Positions 28,301 through 37,947 of a DNA stretch of 64,000 bases are shown piece after piece; position 1 is the first letter of the stretch; each line of letters begins with the position of its first letter. A program made the position numbers and the translations under genes. The DNA lies in assembly GCA_905147135.1 (NCBI GenBank), contig LR990059.1:12981001-13045000 (forward strand). Direction: 5' to 3'. The notes beneath the pieces were generated by a model. The model was given only the letters and a program-made list of their open reading frames with translations. It searched no databases and was not told where the DNA came from. The stretch is from Blastobasis lacticolella. Lineage: Eukaryota > Arthropoda > Insecta > Lepidoptera > Blastobasidae.

Positions 28301-31300
28301 ATATTGTATAAATGTTATTGTGCACATTAAACTGTTAAATAAAATAAACAAAATATTTCTTAGCAACTTAAATGAGGTAAATATACTGTTATATAATTCC
28401 TTTACAGAAGCACTACGATAACTTTGACGGCTTTGTGGTGTTGCATGGGACTGACACGCTCACCTACACTGCCTCGGCTCTGTCGTTCATGCTGGAGAAC
28501 ATTGGGAAACCAGTGGTACTGACCGGGGCTCAGGTAAGAATGCGACGCTTACGCGACAATACGCCTTGTATCCTTGTTCTACTGTAATTACCTGACCTAC
28601 CTTAATTTAAATCCTGGATCATTAACGCCAAGACTGTGACATGGCATTCAATAAAAAATACTTTTTACTTTTTTTTACCACTAAGTTGGTAAACAAGCTT
28701 ACGGCCTGCCTTACTAGTAAAAGTCACCGCAGCCTATGGACGTTGGCAATACCAGGGGCATCACGCGCGTTGCCGATCCTGTAAAAACGTTACATTAGAA
28801 CAGACACTTTATGACACTTATCTTATATGTTATATATATTCCCTTTAAGCAATGATGCTTGCATTGTTGTGTTACAGTTTATGGGAGAGCCAGTAAAATT
28901 ACAGGCAGATGCATTTCATAGTGTTAACGCACCTGAGGTTCTGCGTTTTTGTTACATTAAACCTAGGCCTCGTGTCCGCTAATTTATTAATAGCTCGATC
29001 GCATTGCAAGTGGATCGCAGTCGCAGCACATGACAGTTCGACGCGTTTTCGGTATCCTGCTACTGTTACTAATGGCTGGATTGAATTGTAATCGGATCGC
29101 AGTCGCTGCTCAATAGCAGTTTTACGCGTTTAAGGTACTCTGCTACAATTAAAACTGGCGTTGAGCTGCTATTTCAATCTAATTGCAATTTGATTACAAT
29201 AAAATCGAGTCAAGTAAATTAGCGGACTCGAAACCCAGAATGCGCGAATCGTAGATTTTATAGCCGACCGTTACCACATTCCATCAGGTGGGCTGTCTGC
29301 TCGTTCATCACTTGCATAACAATTTTTTTTTGTGTCTAGATACCGATATTTGAGCCCCGTAGCGATGCAGTCGAAAACTTATTAGGATCTCTTCTAATTG
29401 CTGGATCGTCAAACATTCCAGAGGTCACTATTTACTTCAACCGTAATCTGATGAGAGGAAACAGGTGGGACTATAGTTACATATTCAATTTACCAAAAGC
29501 AGTGTGTTACAACGTTCAATTTTTTTTTTTTTTTTTTATGTCATACGGTAGGCAAACAGGCTAGCGGGCCACCTGATGGAAAGTGGTCACCACTGCCTAT
29601 AGACATTAGCAACACCAAGAGTATCGCTAATGCGTTGCCCACCTCTATAACACGTTGCTCTGACAGCAAAAAGCAAATGCCACTCCACTGCCAAAGTCAC
29701 GGTTCCCCAAATCCCCACCCCATGGAGCACTGGAAACCTTACTCACCGGCAGAAACACAATACTATTTAAAAGAGTATTATTTAGCTGCGATATTCTGTA
29801 AGGTGGAGGTACTTCCCCAGTCGGGCGGCTCCAATTCGAACGAGATACCCCGCTATGCCCTACCTCTCAATGCAAAAAGTCAAAATAAATTTAGCGCAGC
29901 AACGATAGCATAAAGAATGTGGCCAAAGAAAAAGGTCAAAGGTGTGGGTTAAGAAAAGGCCAGCCATCCTGCAGCGGAGCGTCTGGTTGCCGAGCGGTTA
30001 GGGTATAAGACTCGTAAGCGAGAGGTACCGGGTTAGAATCCTGCTGCGGCCATGTACCAATGACTATTTTCTGAGTTACGTACATTAGTTCAATACTAAC
30101 CGATGCTCTTACGGTGAGGGAAAACATCGTGGTGAAACCTGCACATTCAGGCGACTGTATATATTATAACCGTGATCCAATCTGGTCAGGTTCCCCTGGT
30201 AGCAGGGTCATTAAGGTCAGATGGCAGTCACACCACTGTAATTACCTGATCGGCCAAATCCTGGATCATGGGGTCGGACCCCGGGGCCCTCGTGCGCGAG
30301 AGCACAGCCGGGACATTAACGCCAAGATGATTATTTTTTATCCTGCTGCAGGGGAAAGCCCCGGTGCAGTAAGAAGCGGCCGCCATGCAAATGGCCGCCG
30401 CTTTGGCGTTTTTATTATCTTGCTAACTGTATACTTTAGCTAACCTAATTACTTAATATATAACAAAAAAAATTATGCAAGTTGAGTTAAAAGTGTCGCA
30501 AATACGGAAACTATTGAAGACACTGACGACTCTCCTTAGAGTATTCTGGTTTAATCCTCTAAGCGTCTCTCTCATGGTCATTATAATAATTTCAACAACC
30601 GTTGCGCGAAGTTGTCTTTTTTCATTAAAACACATTGAATTTCAATCTTCTTGCGATGTTTTTACGCCACCAAAAACACTTGCCATGCCGTCCCGCCAAT
30701 GTGCGCCGGGCCTTAGGCGCTGTCTTCATTGGCAACGGTCGTACGACCGTGGTCGTGAGACTAGCGGCTATGAGGTCTTTTATTAGTCGGGCGACGTCCG
30801 TCGTACGACCCTCGCACGACCGTTGCCAATTAGGACAGCGCCTTATAGTATTTTTATTTTACAGAACGGTAAAACTTTCTGCCGATGACCTGAAGGCTTT
30901 CACCTCCCCTAACTTCCCATCACTCATCGCTGCAGAAATTGGTTTAATAGTCAACAAGCATGTCTTGTTTAAACCATCTAAAATCGAAAAGTGCCGCCTC
31001 CATGCGGACTTGAATAAAAACGTTGGGCTCTTGAGGATTTTTCCCAACATGAACTCGGAGATGGTAAGGGCATTTTGCGGGCCACCCACTGAAGGTAATC
31101 ATTTGTACACTTTAAAATATTTACAACATTTACTGTAATAAACGATGAGGGAAAACATCGTGAGGAAACCTGCACATTCATGCGACTAAATATGTATCTG
31201 ACGTGATCCAATGTTCTTTGAACAAAGCGTCATTGATAGGGTGACGAAGGTCATCTGGCGATCGCTCTACTGTAATTACCTGATATACCAAATCCTGGAT

Positions 31301-34300
31301 CATGCTCAACGGGACGCCATCGTACGCGAAAGCACAACTGGTGCTGTATATAAATATTGATGCCAAGATGATTATTAGTACAGAGATTTATTCCGTTTCA
31401 AGGAATTTCTTACACCAAGAGCTTTATTTAAACTGAATCATAACCTTTGCTCAACCTTACAGGAGTGGTTCTGGAAACGTTCGGTGCAGGTAACATGCCA
31501 ACGAACAGGCCGGACCTCACCAAAGAGTTGAAAGCGGCCATCGACCGCGGCGTGATAGTCGTAAACATCACTCAGTGCATGATTGGAACAGTATCGCCCA
31601 TTTACGAGACTGGCATTGTGAGTTGATACTATTTTATTTGTATAATACTAGTTGCCAGTCGTGTCGATCCTGAACGGTTTCCTTCGATCTCGGGCTCTGA
31701 AGTTCAGATAGAACCTTTAGCACTTCATCCGCGTGTTTTGGTGTCGGAGGCCAAGATCCTCGTTGTGTCGCTGAGCCAGCGCAGTAAGTAAGTAAGTAAA
31801 ACTAGTTGGCCTGCCGCGATTTTGTTCGCGTGTGGTCGTACCCCTACCCAACCCTACTCTACTCTACCCCTACCCTACCATAATTTACACCTACTTCTAC
31901 GCTACCCTACACCTAACCCTACCTACCCCTTTTTATTCCATACGAAACTTGCCCTGACAGCTACAAACACAAAAAAAAGAATAAGTTAAATAGGTGACAC
32001 AGTTTTGAAATTATGCGCGAACATGGAACATTTTGATGCCTTGGGGAATATTTTTTCATTTTCCCTTAGAATCTCAAATTTTTTAAAGATAAAATGTAGC
32101 CTATGTTACTCGATGATAATATAGGTCTCTTTTTTCTATAGGTGAAATATTTTTTTAAGTCGTTTTTGAGTTTATCCCAAGTCCCACGCGCTGTCCTCAG
32201 CTGACCGCATCCAGCCTACATTCGGTATCTAATTTTAATGTAATCAAATATATTTGCAGCATTTAGCACAAATGGGCGTAGTGTTTGGCTATGACATGAC
32301 ACCGGAGGCGGCACTCACAAAGCTCTCCTATGTACTCTCCAAGAAGGAGCTGTCACTCGAACAGAAGAAAGAGGTAATCACATTCATAATGTGCATGCCA
32401 TTAGCACACATTAAAACAAGAACAGAATAGTACTCAAGACTTAGACCCGGAATAGTACTCTCGGGCCTAGAACGATACTCGGAATCTGGGGCTCTTTGCA
32501 TAGTAAATCGTTGGCACCATCAGCAGATTTGAAGGTTAAGCCAATTTCCAATATTGTGTGCATGTAGGGCGCCGTGGCTACTTAGGAAGACAAATATGTC
32601 AGTCATTTCTTCTTTTGGGAGGCACTATGAGCTGACCTGAAATTTTTAGCTTTTAATATACGAAACCAAGCGCTACCTGCTCAGAGATTTCCAGATACTT
32701 TTGTAAGTCATCTCCGCCGCCCATGCATTACCGAATATATTGCCGGCCTTTGAGAAATAGACTATTTGTTAAAGCCTGCAATGACCCTCTTATTTTATCC
32801 TAGAAAGCTTTTAGATAAATCTGTCAAGCTGTTTTAGTTCTACTAAAAATAGAGTGTCTAGATACTCTAGATCTTGTTCTGGTTCCAGATGATGGCGGTG
32901 AATATTCGCGGTGAACTGACGAACACCTCGTCAATGGCGTCGAATAGCAATGTAAGTACAATGGCAACATACAGCAGCAATGAGCCGTTTTCAAGAATAG
33001 CTTCTCAAAAATTCACATACTCATAGATGGCGCGCTGTAATGACTCAAACATTATTTTAATATTTTGACTATATGGGGCTAATTGTTGTAGTTGTATAGC
33101 AATGACTGTCATCATTCATTGCTTCAGAACAAATTAAGCCGCGTAAAAACGCTAGTTATTGTTTAATATGTTGTTAAAGTGCCATTCAAATTTTTTTTAA
33201 TCACAAATTTAAAGTTCATGGTCGAATAAAGATAAATTTCAATATCAAGTAATGCTGTAGGCTTGAAAGAGATTATGATAATGGCGTCAGTCGTTAGAGC
33301 GCGCTATATATGGAAATTTGTAAGAAGCGAGGCTTGAAAGGCACATTATACAATGTTTACCGCGGCTGCGAATCGGGGTATCTTACAGGATCTACTCTCT
33401 GGATCTTATGTGCCGGCCAATATGTGTGCAGGTAACTAACATCTGCACAGGGCAGGGACCTATGCATGCTGCATGGCTTTATATACCAAAGCTCAAAAAA
33501 ATCCGTCCCAAAGCTGGAAAACTGCATGGATTATTATGGTCATATACAAAAAAAATTCATTTAAATAGATCTTCGAAATGTAGTTATTACGCGTCAATCC
33601 TGTGCACATACTTTTATTTTTAATGCTAACTTTTTCTTGGTCTAGTTTGCCTAGTCCCTTTTAACTTGTGTTGTGGAAAACCTGTTGATAACGATCGTGG
33701 GCACGGAAACAAAACTGTGTCAATCGTTTGACATTTAAAATTTTTCTATTTGTTTCAAACTAAACTCGCGTTCTTTACACATATTATTATATTAGACGGG
33801 ACTTGGACGCGACGTACCTTTATGATTTGTTTTCCCAACGTTTCGGTAGGGTTACACCCACCGTGGTCACGAGACGACTCAGTAATTTCCGGCCCGTATC
33901 GGTTTACTAATATTTGTTTCAAACTAAACTCGCGTTCTTTACACATATTATTATGATATTAGACGGGACTTGGATAGTAGGGTTACTACCGAAACGTCGG
34001 GAAAACAAATCATAAAGGTACGTCGCGTCCAAGTCCCGTCTAATATAATAATTAAATTTTTCTGTTATTCATTTACATTCTTACCCGTCCTCAAAAAGTA
34101 TACTTTTAAATTATTTTTTTTCACGTTAATAATTCTACAATTGGTACTTGGCTCATAAAATACGCTGATGATATCGCCCTAGTTAGCAAGTGTAGGCAGG
34201 GTCTGAGACGTCATTAATAAGATCGATTTGGCTCGCCTTCGCTGGTTTGGTTACATTCTGCGTAAGCTCCGACGATACGTGGGAAATAGGTGTCTAAACA

Positions 34301-37220
34301 TGGCAGTAACAGGGAAGAGGCCCCGCAGAAGACCCAAGAAGTGATTAAATCGCCGAGTCGGATGCGAGAGCCAACGGCTTACGACACGTGAGGATCCCGA
34401 AGATGAGGAAAAGTGGAAAAAGAAGAGCAGAAGCGGACACTGGCAGAAGCCGGAATTGACTGCTCGGATCTACAATACTTGACAACGATTTTATCTGAAC
34501 CGCTATCGTTCCGAGATTTTTATTGAACTCATAAATTATTGACGAAAAAAAAAACGTTTGCTCTAATAATCTTTATTGTCTCTTAGGATGGAGCTGTGAA
34601 GTGTGCTCTAGCCTCCAGTTTCAATATCCAGTGTCCAAAGACGCTGCAGCAGATCACAGAGAGGGTTTTCAACAGTTTGATGCTGTATGCGGTGACACAA
34701 CAGGACATGCCAATGGCAAAGAAGATGATAGGTACACTAATTATATTAGCCGAAAGACGCTCACTGTTGGGCATAGGCCTCCCCTAGACAACTCCACATA
34801 GGCCGATAATGTGCCTTTCGCTTCCAGCTGGTACCTGCAATCTTTATCAGGTCGTGGGTTCACCTTGTGGGAGGCCTACCCACGCTGCGTCTTTCTAGGC
34901 TAGGTCTCCTAAACGTCCACTATCGCTACAAAGTTAACTTTTTATGTACTCGATGACGTAGGATAATCTACGGCATCCTCACAGTCTAGTGATGTAAGTC
35001 CAATCGAAGTTTAAATGTCTCTTGTTATGTTTTTGTTCTAGAATGTGGAGCTGATGTCAATGCATGCGACGGGGAAGGGAAAACGCTTCTCCATGAAGCT
35101 ATTAAGACGAGGAATTTTACAATGGTGGAATATCTTTTGGAGAATGGCGCAAATATTCATTTTAAGACCAGGTAATTAATAATAATAAGTAAATTAATAA
35201 TAATAAACAATATAAACATACACATTATATCGCGAGTCAGACGCGAGAGCCAACGGCTTACGACGTGAGGATGCCGAAAATCGGGCAAAGTGGAGAAAAC
35301 AAAGCAGGAAAGCGGATACTGGTGAAAGCCGGGATTGACTGCTTTGATGATTATGATAATTTTCATACACATTATATCTACAGATATATGATACTTAAAC
35401 CTACAATATAAGATACTTAAACTACTGATGGTTATAATTATTTTATATTCATAGTATAAAATATGTTCGCGTTCCGCGATTTTCCGGATTCCGGATAGAC
35501 ATCCGTCTGTATGTCCGCAAACTCCTCCTAAACCACAAGCAACGGGTTTTTAAGCGATATTCACTTAGAGAACATCTTCCGAAAGATTTATATAATTATA
35601 TACGTAATATGGTAAAGAAGCCATGTAAATGCGAGGCAGGGGCGGGTCGGTAGACCCTATATGGGTTTTGTTAGATATTTCAATATAAAATCAGTCTAGG
35701 TAATATAGATTCAAATACTTCTGCTGCTATCAATTAGATAATTTTCTCTACGGAAACAACTTTAAAACCCGTCCACAGAAATGGTGAAACGCCGCTCCTC
35801 ACTGCCATAAACACTGGCGATGTAGCTATCATAGATCTGTTGATACAATGCGGTGGCCACTTAGGCTGCATTTGTAAGAGTTCCCTCTGTGAAGTCCTCT
35901 CTGCGGCAGCACAGAATGGCAACATCACAATGCTGCAGAGCTTGAAAAAGGCTGGAGCCGATCTGAACTTAGCGGATGACCTGAAGTACACTACGTTGCA
36001 CAAAGTATATAAATAACGGCTGCAATAATTAGTAAACGTAGTATTGACCCCATCTTCCACTTACTAGTCGTTAGAAAAGTAAGACAGTAACTCACTAAAA
36101 CGGTTATTTTACAAATAAATTCGATTTTTTTTGACAAAGGGTCATATCCTATTTAGTATAACAACAATCGCTCTAACCACATAGGAATTAGTTTCAACCG
36201 AGAGGAATTAATTAGTAGATTTATAGCCAAATCGTTTAAATAATAGTTTTACACTTATTCATCATAGTAGCTTTTATATTTGTAGAACGTAGTGGTAGAT
36301 AATCATTTTAACGAAGATATTGAAATATAGTTGTTAGATTCTTCATTTTTATATCAGGTGGTAAGGACTCTGTCAAGCCTGAGGAGTTCGCCAGGATGAG
36401 TAACAACGCTTTATCCATATCTGCCGCTTAGCAACAACGCTTATATTGTTGTGTTCCGGTTTGTAGGATAAGGTAGCCAGTGTAATTACAGGCATGAGGC
36501 ATTTCATCTTAGCCCTTACAGTGCCAACGCACCCGCAGTTTTGCATTTTTGCTGCCAATGTATGAATCGTAGATGTTATGGGCGACAGTTAACACTCACC
36601 GTCGTGTGGGCTGTCTGCTGGCTTGTCACTGCCTAGTATAAAACAATGTTCACTGTCCATGCGGCAAGATTGTGGAACTCTCTTCCGCATGAAATACGGG
36701 ATAGCACTTCTATTTTCATCTTCAAGAAACGTGTAAAAGAGCACTACCTTTCTCTATCTGTCTAATATATGTAAGTATGTGTATATGTATTTGTATGTGT
36801 GTATGTATATGTATTTGTTTTCAATGTAGGTATATAGGTATGTATTTATTTATGTATTGTATTAGTTAAGCATCATTATTTTGTTTTGCTACTGTGCACG
36901 TCTTTACTGCATTTAATTATCACGATCTCTCTGCTGTAGGCCTGCTGGGAGAAATTTCTTTATGGAAATAAGTTGGCCTGTTGTGTCTAATATATTATGT
37001 AATGTACTTTTTGTAACAATCTTGTGTACAATAAATGGTTAAATAAATAAATGTTTTCCTTTGTCAGGCCGTCCTGAGCAACTGTCCAGAAGTTGTCCAA
37101 TATCTAGTAGACCATGGAGCGAATCCCGCAGTACCAGATATTCTGGGAAACACACCGTTGGACTACGCAACGAGACTTGATCATTCGGACCTTGTCGAGA
37201 TTTTGAATAACCGAAAATGA
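25400..37220 (+). CDS. L-asparaginase with ankyrin repeats, copy 2 (13 exons)
   Basis: Same enzyme family as copy 1 (asparagine to aspartate plus ammonia). Coding exons: 25400-25481, 26150-26275, 27689-27801, 28408-28533, 29340-29464, 30865-31094, 31463-31617, 32260-32373, 32889-32951, 34587-34731, 35042-35171, 35779-36004, 37068-37220. All have AG/GT borders and consistent phases, giving 1,788 bases (595 residues). Catalytic residues: [13 protein letters not shown] and Lys in GNRTVKLSA. Exon 2 encodes the [12 protein letters not shown] segment that copy 1 lacks. In the HGTDT exon 33 of 42 residues match copy 1, and all shared internal exons are equal in length. The C-terminus has ankyrin repeats ending in [13 protein letters not shown]. 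The ATG at 25400 was preferred over the in-frame TTG at 25385. Polyadenylation signal at 37230. Confidence 0.92.
25821..25955. repeat. near-perfect 48-base inverted repeat (hairpin element)
   Basis: The arms 25821-25868 and 25908-25955 pair at 47 of 48 positions around a 39-base loop. The left arm begins TAATACTGACTTGGCTACGT. It lies in intron 1 of asparaginase copy 2. Likely a recent foldback or hairpin MITE. Confidence 0.8.
25978..26125 (+). repeat. family D fragment
   Basis: GCATTTTTATTGCCTGCAAT, TGGGCGACAGTTAACTAC and GTTCGTTTGTCACTTTGTAG match the 3' half of family D. It ends about 25 bases before exon 2 of asparaginase copy 2. Confidence 0.5.
26338..26642 (+). repeat. SINE family S1
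   Basis: GTGTGGTTAAGGGGTCCGAC and GGGTTCGAATCCCACTGTCG head, the S1 body, and a tail with AATTAATGCCAAGATGAT. Confidence 0.7.
26800..27640. mobile_element. TIR element, duplicated internal unit
   Basis: The left end AATGAGCAGTTTTCCAATAG and its inverted partner CTACTGGAAAACTCCTCATT (to about 27222) form terminal inverted repeats of about 75 bases. These also include CTAGATGGCGCTCCGACAAT and ATTGTAAGAGCGCCATCTAT. The inner unit (GATAATCGCTTGAAATAGG, GGATATAAACACTGGGTA) is then repeated from 27222 to a second, truncated right end at about 27640. The same double arrangement occurs at 51.0 kb. No transposase. Confidence 0.7.
28580..28800 (+). repeat. SINE S1 scrap plus another repeat fragment
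   Basis: 28580-28640 holds a short piece of the S1 3' part (GTAATTACCTGACCTACC, ATTAACGCCAAGA). 28690-28790 holds GTAAACAAGCTTACGGCCTG and AGTCACCGCAGCCTATGGAC, also found at 14465-14525. Confidence 0.45.
28858..29318 (+). repeat. family D copy split by a MITE
   Basis: The D sequence runs to about 28965 (GCATTGTTGTGTTACAG, TTACAGGCAGATGCATTTCA) and resumes at about 29240 (GCGAATCGTAGATTTTATAG, CAGGTGGGCTGTCTGCTCGT). The gap is filled by the inverted-repeat element at 28966-29235. Confidence 0.6.
28966..29235. mobile_element. MITE inserted in a family D repeat
   Basis: The ends GGCCTCGTGTCCGCTAATTT and TAAATTAGCGGACTCGAAAC are inverted repeats of about 21 bases with few mismatches. Inside, ATCGCAGTCGC occurs twice. 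It is about 270 bases long with no coding capacity. Confidence 0.6.
29518..29745 (+). repeat. interspersed repeat (TCATACGGTAGGCAAACAGG family)
   Basis: A long T-run and then ATGTCATACGGTAGGCAAAC, GGAAAGTGGTCACCACTGCC and AATGCGTTGCCCACCTCTAT. It closely matches the copy at 3395. Confidence 0.65.
29975..30336 (+). repeat. SINE family S1, nearly complete
   Basis: GAGCGTCTGGTTGCCGAGCG head and TACCGGGTTAGAATCCTGCT B-box, full body and an ATTAACGCCAAGATGATTAT tail. Probably the best preserved S1 copy in the window. Confidence 0.75.
30713..30845. repeat. inverted-repeat element (GGCGCTGTC ends)
   Basis: The left end TAGGCGCTGTCTTCATTGGC continues into AACGGTCGTACGAC. It is mirrored by GTCGTACGACCCTCGCACGA and CCGTTGCCAATTAGGACAGC on the right. 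It ends about 20 bases before the exon 6 acceptor of asparaginase copy 2. A half copy lies in copy 1 at 10865. Confidence 0.65.
31142..31378 (+). repeat. SINE family S1, head missing
   Basis: AACGATGAGGGAAAACATCG, GAAACCTGCACATTCATGCG and the S1 3' half to GATGCCAAGATGATTATTAG. It starts about 45 bases after exon 6 of asparaginase copy 2. Confidence 0.65.
31796..31960 (-). mobile_element. Helitron-like element (family H), minus
   Basis: AACTAGTTGGCCTGCCGCGA, TTTTGTTCGCGTG and repeated ACCCTACCCC-type runs. Its complement ends in CTAG/T like the other family H copies. Confidence 0.45.
32390..32880. other. intron 8 of asparaginase copy 2, nothing recognised
   Basis: No repeat family or exon-like frame identified. 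Confidence 0.3.
32960..33740. other. intron 9 of asparaginase copy 2 (left part), nothing recognised
   Basis: Non-coding, AT-rich. A 71-codon frame at 33408 lacks splice and domain support. Confidence 0.3.
33748..34055. mobile_element. complex inverted and direct repeat element
   Basis: ATTAGACGGGACTTGGACGC and TACCTTTATGATTTGTTTTC (33793-33870) are mirrored at 33975-34053 by ACCGAAACGTCGGGAAAACA and GTCCAAGTCCCGTCTAATAT. In addition TTTGTTTCAAACTAAACTCG, with about 60 following bases, is directly repeated at 33751 and 33914. Probably a non-autonomous DNA element with rearranged ends. Confidence 0.55.
34145..34475 (+). mobile_element. RTE-like LINE reverse transcriptase remnant
   Basis: Broken frames spell [11 protein letters not shown] (the YADD catalytic box), a RWFGHVxR-like stretch, [20 protein letters not shown], and a MRAKGL-like end. 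This is the C-terminal half of an RTE-type reverse transcriptase with stops and frameshifts. It lies just before exon 10 of asparaginase copy 2. Confidence 0.7.
34745..34925 (-). mobile_element. CR1/Jockey-like LINE 3' end, minus
   Basis: The complement of the 53.6-kb LINE end: AGCCGAAAGACGCTCACTGT, TGGGCATAGGCCTCCCC, AGGCCTACCCACGCTGCGTC. It begins within about 15 bases of the exon 10 donor of asparaginase copy 2. Confidence 0.55.
35230..35345 (+). mobile_element. RTE-like LINE fragment
   Basis: GAGTCAGACGCGAGAGCCAA, GCTTACGACGTGAGGATGCC and AAGTGGAGAAAACAAAG correspond to the last codons of the RTE-like ORF at 34145-34475. Confidence 0.6.
36355..36643 (+). repeat. interspersed repeat family D
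   Basis: AGGACTCTGTCAAGCCTGAG, GTTGTGTTCCGGTTTGTAGG, TTACAGGCATGAGGCATTTC, TTATGGGCGACAGTTAACAC and GTGGGCTGTCTGCTGGCTTG. Full-length-like copy in the last intron of asparaginase copy 2. Confidence 0.7.
36644..37051 (+). mobile_element. LINE 3' end next to the last asparaginase exon
   Basis: A short frame reads [15 protein letters not shown], then [12 protein letters not shown], then a stop, which is the C-terminus of a CR1/Jockey-type ORF2. A 3' untranslated part follows, with an ATGTAATGTAC block and a TTAAATAAATAA tail. The tail ends about 16 bases before the final exon at 37068. Confidence 0.65.
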
Positions 37221-37229
37221 TTTGTAACG

Positions 37230-37235
37230 AATAAA
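37230..37235 (+). promoter_or_regulatory. polyadenylation signal of asparaginase copy 2
   Basis: AATAAA, 10 bases past the stop codon; a TGTTTATTGTGT stretch follows about 90 bases later. Confidence 0.55.
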
Positions 37236-37947
37236 TATTTGATGCATTTAAGTAAAGTAACTAGTAAGTAAAAAATATGATGTGCGTTGTAATTTAGTTA
37301 TTAAAACAATAATCTCAATTGAAGTTGTTTATTGTGTAACGTTGAATCCTCTTAATACTATTTGAGCACAGGTTCTTAGACAGATAAGATTTAATTTTAT
37401 ATTTACATATCATAAATTGAATGTTTGTGAACCAAAGATCCTAGGTTCCACCTTATCGATCAACTTATGTATCGAAAATGTATACCAATACATTACCGAA
37501 TACATAAGTGAACTCAAATTATTTACCTAGGACAATTATACATACTTTTTAATGCATAGTATTCTATCAATTAGATAATATAATATAGATTTTCTAGCGC
37601 TTATTTAAGTAGGTTCATAGTAGGATAATCTTTTTGAGAATAGGCTTTCTCCAATAATAAAATCATTAAACTTCTTTCGCCGTAGCCCACAAAACTTCTT
37701 TATATTCATTATCTTTAGGATTTATAACAATAAATAACATTATTATGTATACAGAATATATGATTGTGGGAGATCGAAGGGTTTTCTACAATAGTTAGCG
37801 AAAAAATGATTTCTTAAAAATTAAAATGCTCTTTAAAAATCTCAAGTCTTTCAGCGCTATCAGTAAATTTTTGCTGTACACTCATCCTCTTCCAAGTCTT
37901 TGGTAACCCGACTGGGTTAATATATGATGAGATACTCAATGAGATGA

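Noticed and set aside
30635..31138. 167-codon frame as a separate gene
   Set aside because: Its second half is exon 6 of asparaginase copy 2; the first half is the hairpin repeat and intron read through by chance.
5612..37220. Recent bacterial origin of the asparaginase genes
   Set aside because: Both have a dozen introns and C-terminal ankyrin repeats as in animal ASPG proteins; no sign of recent transfer.
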